A DNA stretch of 64,000 nt from Coniella vitis (lineage: Eukaryota; Ascomycota; Sordariomycetes; Diaporthales; Schizoparmaceae): assembly GCA_011317545.1 (NCBI GenBank), contig WUJK01000015.1, positions 248,001 through 312,000 of the forward strand. Reading direction: 5' to 3'. Of this stretch, positions 21,281-30,113 are shown in pieces (the first letter of the stretch is position 1; each line of letters starts with the position of its first letter). A model generated the notes under the pieces. The model ran no database searches, was not told the DNA's origin, and worked only from the letters and a program-made list of their open reading frames with translations. Both the position numbers and the translations under genes were made by a program.

Positions 21281-22465
21281 GGTCTGGTCTCTCGATTGGT
21301 AGCGGCTTCGAGGTTTGGTAGAGCGAGGACGGGTTGAAATGGGAGGGGAGCACCAGCAAGAAAGCCAAAGAAAGAGGACAGATGGATGGACGAAAGGGCC
21401 AAGGCGGTGACAGAGACGGAAACAGTCAGCTTGGTGTACCATATATAGCAATAGCAGTCAGTGCATTGGCATCAACAAAAAGTAAAGTTGCTGGTGCTGT
21501 ACCATGTACATGCTGTACTTGCAGCTTACAGCCCCAAAGCCCCAGCTGCCCCGCCAACCCCTGAACGAGGATACGGTGGGCTGCAGAGCTGCAGGCTGCC
21601 GTGGAGGGGCAGCTCGCCAATTGACTCGGCTTACAGGGGGCTGCTGCCCGCGAACAGTTTAGCGGCTGGGCTTCCCGGAGTGGCCAGGCTGTGACGTTAT
21701 TAGGTACCGTACATAGTACACTCCACGGTCTTGCTGGCTTCTCTCCTATTCGAGCTAGGCGGTTTTCTAGAACAAAGAATACGAGCCCGTCTCGGCTTCG
21801 TGCCCTTGCTTGCGGCCTGCGCTCCTTTGATGGTGTGTTTCTTTTGGAGGTTCAACAACAGATCGAGTTCTTTTTCCTTTTCCTTGTGAACGGTCGCTCA
21901 CTGCAAGTCATTGAACGGCAGTTGGTGAGGCCTGGGATCCACGGATCCTCCGTTCTGGGCTGCTACCCTACTGTGCACTGCACTGCTCAGGTCTCATGGT
22001 GGGGGATCTGTGGCGCAAGACTGCCCATATATTGAAAGCCAGTTTTACTATGGTAAATCATCAAAAGTGGTGGAATCAGCTAGAGTATAGATTGTATGAT
22101 GTATTTGGTGGAATCAATCGCGGAAGCACAGACGATCAGTTCATCCAGGGAATGAATGCCAAGTGCATAGTGACTTGCTATTGCCACTCTATTGTCTGAG
22201 CCACACTGCAACCTTTTTGCGGCAGTCACTACATTTGCTGTGGCGCACACTATACAAGCATAGTCACAGCTACGATATGAATGCATCTGGCTCTGTTGGT
22301 ATTCCCAGACAAGCAATTTTTTTTTTTGGTCAACCAATCAAGAAGAAGTGGCAATCTAGCAACGGGCATCTAGCCCAGAACTGCCAAATCCAAGCCAGCT
22401 TTCACCGCATTACCGGCTTGTCTGCTTGTCTACAGCTCACATCCCGGTCCCCAGGAACGCCAACA
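21281..22465. other. Divergent promoter region, UAP1/DNA glycosylase
   Basis: Holds a GC-rich CTGC/CAGC segment (about 21530-21680), a TACTATGTA motif in reverse at 21710 and a 12-T run near 22320. No supported gene. Confidence 0.5.
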
Positions 22466-23557
22466 ATGGCAGCACACGAAACAAGGCCTTCATCTTTCAA
22501 GGGCAGGTTGGATATGGATACCTTCAAGTTCAAGGCCACTGCCAATCCAACGACACAGCCACAGCAACGATCCCCCACCATGGCAGTCCGCCGCAGCAGT
22601 CGCTTGACCTCCAACATCACGACCGTCTTCCAAACAACGAAGCTCAGCACCACCACCGCCAGTCAAGCCTCACCAGCGTCCAAGCCTGGCAAAAAGCGCA
22701 AGGCAGAGACTCTTGCGGAAAGTGATTTGGAGGACAGCAACACCGTCACAGCTACTTGGCCATCAACGCCTACGCTCACGCCCACCGCCATCCAGACATG
22801 CCGCATCACAACCAAGACCACCACTTCAGCCCAAAAGCCCCGCCCTACCCGACCCTCATCCTCATTATCAAAGCCCCCCAAACCCAATGCAAAACGAAAA
22901 GCAGCAGGCTACGTGGCCCCCTCCGTCTACGCCCACCTCCCCCACCTCCCCGACGCCCTCGCCCCCAACCTCCACATCCTCTTTTGCGGCCTCAACCCGG
23001 GCATTCGCACCGCCACCACAGGCCACGCCTACAACCACCCTTCCAACCGCTTCTGGAAACTCATGTCCTCCTCGGGCATTCTGCCCGTTCCCTGCACCGC
23101 AGAGCAAGACCGCTCTTTGCCCGCACGGTTCCGTCTCGGCCTGACCAACATTGTGGCGCGCCCGACCCGCTCCGGAGCCGAACTGAGCAAGGCCGAGATG
23201 GACGAGGGCGTCAGCGTGCTGGACGAGAAAGTGCGGAGGTGGAGGCCCGATGTGGTGTGTATCGTGGGCAAGAGCATTTGGGAGGCTGTGTGGCGGGTGA
23301 GGCATGGCGGGAGGGCGATTGGCAAGAGCGAGTTCCGCTACGGATGGCAGCAAGACGTGGAGAATATGGGCAAGGGACGCGTGTTGGCGGCTGGTGATCA
23401 GGTGCAGGGGGTGGTTTACGAACCGGAATGGAAGGGCGCGAGGGTCTTTGTTGCAACGTCGACGAGCGGGCTGGCTGCTACACCCGGGGCGCAGGAGAGG
23501 GAGAGGATTTGGAGGGAGCTGGGCGCCTGGGTTGAGCAGCGAAGGGCGGGAAGATAA
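22466..23557 (+). CDS. G/T(U) mismatch-specific DNA glycosylase, TDG/Mug family
   Basis: Base-excision repair enzyme that removes thymine or uracil from G mispairs. Intronless, 363 aa from the ATG at 22466 (context CAACAATGGC); more upstream Met codons are in frame but sit in AT-rich, non-coding-like sequence. Residues 1 to about 150 are a Ser/Thr/Pro-rich, basic, probably disordered nuclear tail. The catalytic domain shows motif A LHILFCGLNPGIRTATTG with the catalytic Asn of GLNPG, then HPSNRFWKLMSSSGI, TNIVARPTRSGAELSKAE, RPDVVCIVGKSIWE and the motif-B region VFVATSTSGLAAT. The second motif differs from the NPSGL form of Mug, as in several eukaryotic members. It is convergent with the next gene, and its 3' flank carries a dispersed repeat. 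Confidence 0.9.
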   Translation: MAAHETRPSSFKGRLDMDTFKFKATANPTTQPQQRSPTMAVRRSSRLTSNITTVFQTTKLSTTTASQASPASKPGKKRKAETLAESDLEDSNTVTATWPSTPTLTPTAIQTCRITTKTTTSAQKPRPTRPSSSLSKPPKPNAKRKAAGYVAPSVYAHLPHLPDALAPNLHILFCGLNPGIRTATTGHAYNHPSNRFWKLMSSSGILPVPCTAEQDRSLPARFRLGLTNIVARPTRSGAELSKAEMDEGVSVLDEKVRRWRPDVVCIVGKSIWEAVWRVRHGGRAIGKSEFRYGWQQDVENMGKGRVLAAGDQVQGVVYEPEWKGARVFVATSTSGLAATPGAQERERIWRELGAWVEQRRAGR

Positions 23558-23564
23558 GGGGAAT

Positions 23565-23681
23565 CCGGCGTTGTCGTGGCGTTCCAACGTCGATAAACCT
23601 ACAACGGATTGATGGTGGATAATGATCTGGTAGGCATAATCGACAAGAGATGAAAAGAAATCAAGACCTAGGAAATCAAGG
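23565..23681 (+). repeat. Dispersed repeat, copy A (uninterrupted)
   Basis: About 117 bp just after the glycosylase stop. It is clearly related to 27210-27598. Shared blocks include GTGGCGTTCCAAC, CGATAAAC, ACGGATTGAT, GTGGATAA, TGGTAGGCA, AATCGACAAGAGATGAAA and AGACCTAGGAAATCA. Both copies sit between convergent genes. Confidence 0.8.
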
Positions 23682-23702
23682 GGATCGAAATTCGGGTCGT
23701 CT

Positions 23703-24695
23703 TTACACAGTTCTCCGGTCAAAGGCCTCCCACTTGTGACCGCGTTCATCATAACCAGCCGACGGGCCCACATGCATATCCTTCCAGCAGCGCGCACAAT
23801 ACACGACCCCATCACAGCCCAAACACCTCACTGCGGCATCGTCCAAACACACAATGCACCATGACTTTTCATCCTCATCTGTATAACCGGTCTTTTTGGC
23901 GGCAACGCCTGGGACGGGCCGGTCTTCTGGGTGGAAGGAAGGCGCCGAGGGCATACCAAAGTCGTCTGTCGCAATGGGTTTGTGCTCGGGCCCCTTGAGC
24001 GCGGCAAGACGTGCGGCCATGGAGGATTCAAAGGGATCGCCTGCGTTCGAAGCAGGCGCGGGATCTTGAAGGATGCTGGGGACGGTGGGCAGTGTGAATT
24101 CAGCAGCAGACTCTTTGGGCAGTCGGGGTGTCGTGGGGAAGCCGGAAGGTGTGGTGTCTTGTGCTTCTGTCGGCGACCTTGGTACATCTGGGAGGGTGAG
24201 GTCTGTGTCTTTAGGTAGCGATGTAAAGATGGCAGGGCGAGCAGTAGCGGTTTTGCTGGGCGGAAATGGCGATTCAGAGGCGGTAGTACTGTTTTCGAGA
24301 TTGATGTCGTCCAGAGTGCGCGAAAGGACATTCTTGATCTGCCGTGCCATTTGCTCTCCTTCCGAATCGTCGTCATCGTCAGGTCCTGTATGTGAGCGGC
24401 TGACGGCAGATGAAGAGAGGGCTTGTTGCGCTGCCTCCCCGCTCAGGCTAGCCAGCAACTCGCGCACTCTTTGCGGCGATTGCACATCAACATCATCGTC
24501 AGATACCGACCAGTGGTCGTCCTCGATCACAAGGCAATCCAATATGTCCTCCAGGGCCCGGTCACCATCTTCTGCGCCACTTGGATGGCCCTGCTGCAAG
24601 ATGGGGGTTCCAGAGCTAGAACTGGGGGCTGGGCCTAGGCCTACGTCTACTGGGATATTTGCGGCAGATGGTGAAGGGGTACATTTTGGCGGAGC

Positions 24696-24729
<34 letters not shown>

Positions 24730-25180
24730 GTAGGATCAGGGCGTTGTCGGATAACCTCACTATACCGAGGTGGGGATTCATCACCCCTCGAAGCATGAGC
24801 TTGTGTCTGTGACTTGCCCTCTTGCTTGTTTCGGAGTGTCTTGAGCCGTTTCGACAAGGCGTCTTCTTTGGATAGTGGATCGGCAGATCGAATACCGGAT
24901 GCGGGAATATCCAGGGCACTAGACGTGCGTATTGGAGATGTCAGCCTTGGTAGGACATGAGCACATGACACACCGTTCTTGGATGTTCACAATCACACGC
25001 GATCACATGACTGGGGCCGAGGAGAAACAAGCTTTCTGGACAAGCATGTTTTCAGGAGGGGGGGAGTGTGGGACGAAGGAGGCAAGGCAGCGCTGACTTG
25101 GTGGATTGATCTAGCCTGACAGTGGTGGGCTTCAAGGCATTCAGCCTGCTGAGGAGACCATGGTCATCCGGATCGGCCAT
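23703..25180 (-). CDS. ANCHR/ZFYVE19-like zinc-finger protein
   Basis: Two exons (25180-25098 and 24918-23703; 179-bp intron with a GTCAGC donor) give 432 aa. The N-terminus MADPDDHGLLSRLNALKPTT resembles the MIT-interacting motif of the abscission/NoCut regulator family. A basic KRLKTLRNKQ helix, a CAG-encoded poly-Gln run (24698-24728) and a long Ser/Pro/Asp-rich disordered part follow. A conserved EDILDCLVIEDDHWS segment and the helix QMARQIKNVLSRTLDDINLE lie in the middle. The C-terminus has a Cys-rich B-box/FYVE-related finger: WCIVCLDDAAVRCLGCDG, VYCARCWKDMH and then a His of HKWEAF. In animals ANCHR delays abscission through VPS4/ESCRT-III; the fungal role is not established. The start codon was chosen by the N-terminal motif. 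Confidence 0.8.
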
Positions 25181-26111
25181 GAATACCGAACAGAAGGTCA
25201 ACTGGTGTAGGTTGTAGTGTAGTGTGGCAAGGCGTGTCAGAGCCAAAAGACGAGCAGGACCCCAAAGCAAGCCAAGCGAACGCGGTTTTGATGACGGTAA
25301 TTCAAATCGTCAAGTCAGGTCACGAGTAAGCCAAAAAGGAAGATTCCCAATATGCACGAAAGGCCTCATGCTACGGCTGCCGCAATAACCGATGAGTAAG
25401 CAGCCAGGCAGCCAAGAAGTGTAAATAGGCCACTTTGGGCACAGCCTCCTGGCTCGGTGGCCAGTCGTGGGAATAAGCTTAAAGACGCATTAGCTAAGCA
25501 GATGCAATACGCCGTGCCGATCAGAGGCGACGGTTGAGCAACGTCATGACCATGACCTCCAAGATGCGAGAAAGTCTGCAACATGCTCCATCGACGATGC
25601 AAAATGACGTGAGAGTGTGACGGCAAAAGGAGCACAGCACAAACAGTGTGTCAATGATTGATTGGAAAACGGACGGGAGCGTCAGCAACAAAACCGCTTG
25701 GCAAATTGCTGGCCCTGTTTTACACCAGGAGAGAATCCAAGAGGGCGGCGCAGCGCAGCTAGCGATGCAAGCAACAGCGTACCCATACGCATGCATGCAA
25801 CCCTCCACTGGCTTCTCCTTAGCGTCTATTCTTTGCGGATGCTGGAAATTCCATCATCACTGAGTTCCTTCCTCCCTTCATCGCCTTGGCTAGCCGTTCG
25901 AGTCGGGGCAAATCCAACAAGAACCCTGGGGTACCTGCCCAGCCTGCGCCTCTTATTTAACTATTAAGCTTGTCCAGTTTCTGACGCACTGCACCGCTAC
26001 TTGGCGTTTCATTTCCCCTTCCAACACTCCTTTTTCTCTCAGTCACCACCCCGCTGATCTATCACTGATTGTTGCTTATCGTACTTTCGAATCTGCGACG
26101 AGAAACCGGTC
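25181..26111. other. Divergent promoter region
   Basis: Lies between the ANCHR-like gene and the wall-protein gene. The 100 bp before 26112 are pyrimidine-rich with a TTAACTATTAA-type AT stretch near 25956-25970, typical of a strong fungal promoter and 5' UTR. No gene seen. Confidence 0.5.
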
Positions 26112-27011
26112 ATGAAGCCCACTCTCCTTCTTGCGGCCGTCGCCCTCTTCGACACCACCGTCTCTGCTGTCGCCATTCCAGAGGGCACGGACCTGACAGC
26201 AACACCTCACTTTGCCCAACGCGACCACGCCGAGCGCTCCGACACATCCACCTCTTTCTTCGCGGGCCTCTTCAAGCGCAAAGGCGGTGGCGGTGGAGGC
26301 GGGAAAGGCGGGTCTTCTTCCTCCTCCTCTTCTTCAAGCGGGAGTTCTTCGTCTGGCTCCTCCTCGTCTTCTTCCTCCTCTGGAAAATCAGGCTCCTCGT
26401 CAGGCTCCTCATCATCCTCCTCCTCCAGCAGCAGCAAAGGGCTAGGCTCCTCCACGTCGTCCACTGGCGGCCGCACAAAGACCGGCTCCGGCGCCCCAGC
26501 CACGTACGGCGGCTCCTACTACGGCGGCGGTGCCTCGGTCCCCTACAAAGCCGGTGGCCGCTCCACCGCCGGCCTCACTGCCCTTCCTCTGGCCTTTGCA
26601 GGCACTGCGCTGCTCTTTTGGCCTGGTATCTGGTACCACCCGGTCTACATTTACCCCTACACGCACCCCTGGACGTACCACAATGCCACGACAAACAGCA
26701 CCGAGACCAAGCCTGTTGACTGTGGCTGCCAGCAATACCAGGAGTGCGGGTGTGATGAAAACAACAGCACCGACTACATCAACAGCGTGCTCGGCGACGG
26801 TAGCTACAGCCAGCTCAATCAGAGTCTCGTGACCGTCTCAAACGTCAATGGCACAGACACCATTTTGCTCAACGGAACGTTACCCAACGGCACGACGGCC
26901 AGCGGTGGCACAGAGTCTGCCAGTGCCGCTGTCAGCTGGAGACATGTCTCGGAGACGTTGGGCTACTGGTCTACAGCGGCTATGGTCTTGACAATGGTGT
27001 TCTTGTTTTGA
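26112..27011 (+). CDS. Secreted Ser/Gly-rich protein, DUF7732-like, probable GPI anchor
   Basis: Intronless, 299 aa. The N-terminus MKPTLLLAAVALFDTTVSAV is a clear signal peptide. A pro-region ends in FKRK, a possible Kex2-type site, followed by a poly-Gly stretch and about 80 residues of nearly pure Ser/Gly. The conserved part follows: a VPYKAGGRSTAGLTALPLAF segment with a hydrophobic patch, WYHPVYIYPYTHPW, N-glycosylation sequons (NATTNST), and the Cys-rich CGCQQYQECGCDENNST, then NSVLGDGSYS and a VSNVNGTDTILLNGTLPNGT repeat of sequons. The end is hydrophobic (AAMVLTMVFLF), fitting GPI addition. I recall this conserved region as DUF7732. A cell-wall or surface role is likely; no enzymatic function is suggested. 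The low-complexity Ser codons are mixed TCC/TCT/AGC, so they are not a recent microsatellite. Confidence 0.85.
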   Translation: MKPTLLLAAVALFDTTVSAVAIPEGTDLTATPHFAQRDHAERSDTSTSFFAGLFKRKGGGGGGGKGGSSSSSSSSSGSSSSGSSSSSSSSGKSGSSSGSSSSSSSSSSKGLGSSTSSTGGRTKTGSGAPATYGGSYYGGGASVPYKAGGRSTAGLTALPLAFAGTALLFWPGIWYHPVYIYPYTHPWTYHNATTNSTETKPVDCGCQQYQECGCDENNSTDYINSVLGDGSYSQLNQSLVTVSNVNGTDTILLNGTLPNGTTASGGTESASAAVSWRHVSETLGYWSTAAMVLTMVFLF

Positions 27012-27819
27012 TGATGCGGCTAGCTTCAAATGTGTATATATTTCATTTCTTGATTCGCGAGGCCCAGTGTTGGATTTCTCCTCGTTCATCAGCTCGTCTT
27101 ATGCTGAATTGGATTGTATTATAGTTCTTTTTTCTTCTCTTTTTGGGGACCAGACATATGGGTGTTGAATGAATTATGAGGCGAATACGGGGGGCCCTGG
27201 GGGGGGGGGATCTGGCGTTATGGTGGCGTTCCAACCTCGATAAACTCATGACGGATTGATAGTGGATAACGAGTAAATTTAGTAATGTTCTCGTCATTTT
27301 AGCCTGGTGTCACCTTTTGCAATGGGTTTGCCCATCAGTATCGTGATGCTGCTCAGCGCTAACCAACTACAATCTTCCCTTATGCTTCCCAACATCACGT
27401 CTAATGCCATGGCATCCGCGATTGGACCAATCAACAATATAATATTTGCTCAACGACGTCGAAATCAAGAAAAAAGCACGCATCTCCAAATGCCTGCACC
27501 TCATCCCTCTTTTTCAAGGGTCTTCGAAAACACAATTTTAGCATAGCCATTTGGTAGGCACAATCGACAAGAGATGAAACTAAGACCTAGGAAATCATGT
27601 GCTCGCTCAAAATCAAATCATTGCTCATCCACCTCTTGGAACCGCCCAACTGATGCACTTCCCCTCCGATGCTCGTGTTTACGCCAATAATATCATCTCC
27701 GACCCACCACCTGTGCAAAAAGTATAAGTCACCGCCCCCCCCCAGAGCCAGGTTTGATGTCTTGCAATTTGATTTCATGCATTCCCTCCGAAACCGTTTC
27801 CCAAAACTTAACGAAGCTC
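27012..27819. other. Convergent 3' intergenic region with split repeat
   Basis: Lies between the wall-protein and LMBD1-like gene ends. It contains the interrupted repeat copy B and poly-G/poly-C tracts (27190-27209, 27736-27744). No gene seen. Confidence 0.55.
27210..27598 (+). repeat. Dispersed repeat, copy B, split by about 280 bp
   Basis: 27210-27270 matches the first half of the repeat at 23565 and 27551-27598 matches the second half. The 27271-27550 segment between them has no counterpart in copy A. The interior shows no obvious terminal inverted repeats or coding sequence. Either an insertion here or a deletion in copy A explains the difference. Confidence 0.75.
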
Positions 27820-29589
27820 CTAGTTCGATCCATATCCGCGATCCGACGAGTTGCTCCCAGCGTTGCCGGTGACGTCTTGCCACGTAGCCTGAAATCGCCT
27901 GCCAGTGCTGGCCAAAAGACCTTCTTCCTCGTCTGCCTCGGCCTCGTCGTCGATTTCGGCCAGGTTGAGCTTGGGTGCGCGGAACAGAGTTGTCAAGAAA
28001 ACGACTAGGAAGATGCCCAAGAAGGCAAATTGAGCCCAAAAGTCAATGGCGCCAAAGACGGGCCAGTTGAGGGCCACGCGATTGAGGAATGTCGACATGA
28101 CGGACGGCGTGCACACATCCTTGGCAACCGCGCTGTCTGCCAGCTCAGAACACGGCTTGATCAGCTCGCGGTGGTTGGAGCAGTCGGGCTGGTCGCCGGG
28201 ATGCCGCGGTGCGTTATCGCAGTAGTTTTGTGTACCAAAGGTGGAATACTGAGGCGCCACCATGGCGAAGATGGAATAATTGATGGCCAGGATGGTGAGC
28301 GCCAGCATGACGGTGGCAGTCAGCAGAGCCTGAGGTAAAGTTCGACCCTTTTTGATTTGGAAGATGCGGATCCACAAGAAGCGGATACCAATCGCTGCAA
28401 TTCCAGAAATCGAACTGCCAAAGAAGAAGAGGACAAGCAGCGCCATAAGAATATAGTCGACGGGGAAAGCCTTGGCTGCCTGGACAAAGACCCAGTTGAC
28501 GGGTTGAAACACGTTGATCTTGCCCAGGATATAGCCGCAGTGCGATTTGCAAATAGAGTTGGCTGCCTTGTCGATTCCAGTAATAAGCATGGAGACCCAG
28601 ATAAAAAGGGCGAGCAGTAGTAGGAAGATACCGCCCAAAAGCTTGACAGGACGGAAGACAGCCTCAAGCTTGAGCCAAGCCTTGTAGAGCCAGTGTTGTC
28701 CATCGCCGCGGGCTTCTGCAGCGAGTCTCTGCCGCCGCACAAGGGTCTGTTCTTCACGAATGAGGAGATCGAGTTCGCGCTGATCCTTGGCCGACATACC
28801 ATCGCGGCGACCCCCGTTTCGCAATTCAAGCTGGTGCTGGCGTTCCCTGTTTTGCTCCAATTGCGACTCGGTGGTCTCGGACAGTTGGGGAGCAGAGATC
28901 GACGGTGCTGATTTGATCCAAGAGACGGGCAACAGAGCCAGGCCGGCACCGGTGTAGAGCGCGTAGATCAGCGTGCCCAGGGTAACCAAGAGGCCCAGTC
29001 CAAAGGTCAGGGCCTTCTCTCCTTGGTTCTCGGCGAGCAGTTTCTTGAAGTAGTCGAGGTCCAGGTGGCGTCCGTCTTTGGTGCCAGCAGCCGGAACAAA
29101 GAACCCTACCAGGAACAGGATAATGACCAGCAAGATGAAGGCGATGGTGTATCGGAAAGCGCCCCAAAGCTTGGCGCCGAAGCCGCGCGTGCCTTCTTCC
29201 TCCTCGACTTCGTCGTACTCCTCGTACCAAAAGTAGGAGAATGGTATGACAACAAGGCACAGCAATGCATCAAAGCTGTACAGCGAGTAGTAGACGACTT
29301 TGAGTGTATACAGGATGTTTTCAACGCGCTGTGGCGTAGCCCAATCTTTCTTTGCACCAAGCGTGGATGAAGTCGTTGCAGAAACCAGGGCAATGTCGAC
29401 TGGCAGGAGCAGCACAGTTGCCAGTAATGAGGTGAGACTGATGATGGCGACAATAGACACGATTGCTGAGCGCTCTCGGGGCGCTTGCCAGGTCAAGGTC
29501 GTGATGATGGCAGCAATGAACGCGAGGACGACGGCAACGGCGTAAGCGACCCAGATCAGGCTGACCTGGAGATAGCCTGCAGAGGCCAT
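27820..29589 (-). CDS. LMBR1-family membrane protein, LMBD1 (lysosomal cobalamin transporter)-like
   Basis: Intronless, 589 aa. The sequence shows about nine hydrophobic segments, starting SLIWVAYAVAVVLAFIAAII and TSLLATVLLLPVDIALVSAT. A short loop, YYSLYSFDALLCLVVIPFSY with FWYEEYDEVEEEEG, is typical of LMBR1 proteins. A cytosolic coiled-coil-like stretch rich in Glu/Gln/Arg (about residues 230-290) separates the two halves, and an acidic C-terminal tail follows TTLFRAPKLNL. The blocks INVFQPVNWVFVQAAKAFPV and DYILMALLVLFFFGSSISGI match fungal 'probable lysosomal cobalamin transporter' proteins. In animals LMBD1 helps export cobalamin from lysosomes and traffic receptors; most fungi do not use B12, so the true vacuolar role is unknown. 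It shares a 524-bp divergent promoter with CFT1. Confidence 0.88.
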   Translation of the reverse strand: MASAGYLQVSLIWVAYAVAVVLAFIAAIITTLTWQAPRERSAIVSIVAIISLTSLLATVLLLPVDIALVSATTSSTLGAKKDWATPQRVENILYTLKVVYYSLYSFDALLCLVVIPFSYFWYEEYDEVEEEEGTRGFGAKLWGAFRYTIAFILLVIILFLVGFFVPAAGTKDGRHLDLDYFKKLLAENQGEKALTFGLGLLVTLGTLIYALYTGAGLALLPVSWIKSAPSISAPQLSETTESQLEQNRERQHQLELRNGGRRDGMSAKDQRELDLLIREEQTLVRRQRLAAEARGDGQHWLYKAWLKLEAVFRPVKLLGGIFLLLLALFIWVSMLITGIDKAANSICKSHCGYILGKINVFQPVNWVFVQAAKAFPVDYILMALLVLFFFGSSISGIAAIGIRFLWIRIFQIKKGRTLPQALLTATVMLALTILAINYSIFAMVAPQYSTFGTQNYCDNAPRHPGDQPDCSNHRELIKPCSELADSAVAKDVCTPSVMSTFLNRVALNWPVFGAIDFWAQFAFLGIFLVVFLTTLFRAPKLNLAEIDDEAEADEEEGLLASTGRRFQATWQDVTGNAGSNSSDRGYGSN

Positions 29590-30113
29590 GATTGCGATGA
29601 TGTAGATTTCCAGAAATCAAGAAGAGGGTGTTGACTGTCAAGTACGGAATGTCGTGGGAGCACACAAACTCGCATGTTTTAAAGTATGTCGAATCGAGTT
29701 GGTTTTGGTAGCCAGGCCAACGGGGGCAGATCAGGAAGGCTCGCTTAAGATGACGTCGAAGCCTGGTTGGCAAAGCAAGGAGCTTGGGCCAGCTTTAGGC
29801 CGCTTCATCATGCAAGTGCAGGGGTTTGTGTGGGGGAAAGCGCAGCAGCAGGGGTGTCTAGCCCATGGGAAACTGTGGACCCGCCCTGCCGCGCCTGCCT
29901 AGCTTTTGATTCTGGCAGTGGCAGCCGCAGATTCAGCCAGCGCGTCGCAAAAGCGACTCTGATCTTCACAGGCATTGGGCCCTCCGCCAAAGTTGCAACT
30001 GGCAGCAAGCCCACCACTTTGACCGTTCTGTTGTCCACCGTACAACCCGTCCTCGACGCAACAGCACGAACTGTTCCATGGAGTGCATCTAGTATGACTG
30101 GCCACCGCTCACA
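29590..30113. promoter_or_regulatory. Divergent promoter, LMBD1-like gene / CFT1
   Basis: This 524-bp spacer between two outward-facing starts has no separate gene. It is the only place for both promoters, so co-regulation or shared nucleosome-free DNA is likely (inference). Confidence 0.5.

Noticed and set aside
22868..23815. 315-codon minus-strand frame
   Set aside because: Antisense shadow of the DNA glycosylase continuing into the repeat.
25970..26111. Upstream open frame as an earlier start for the wall protein
   Set aside because: The ATG at 26112 gives a textbook signal peptide; upstream sequence is 5' UTR-like.
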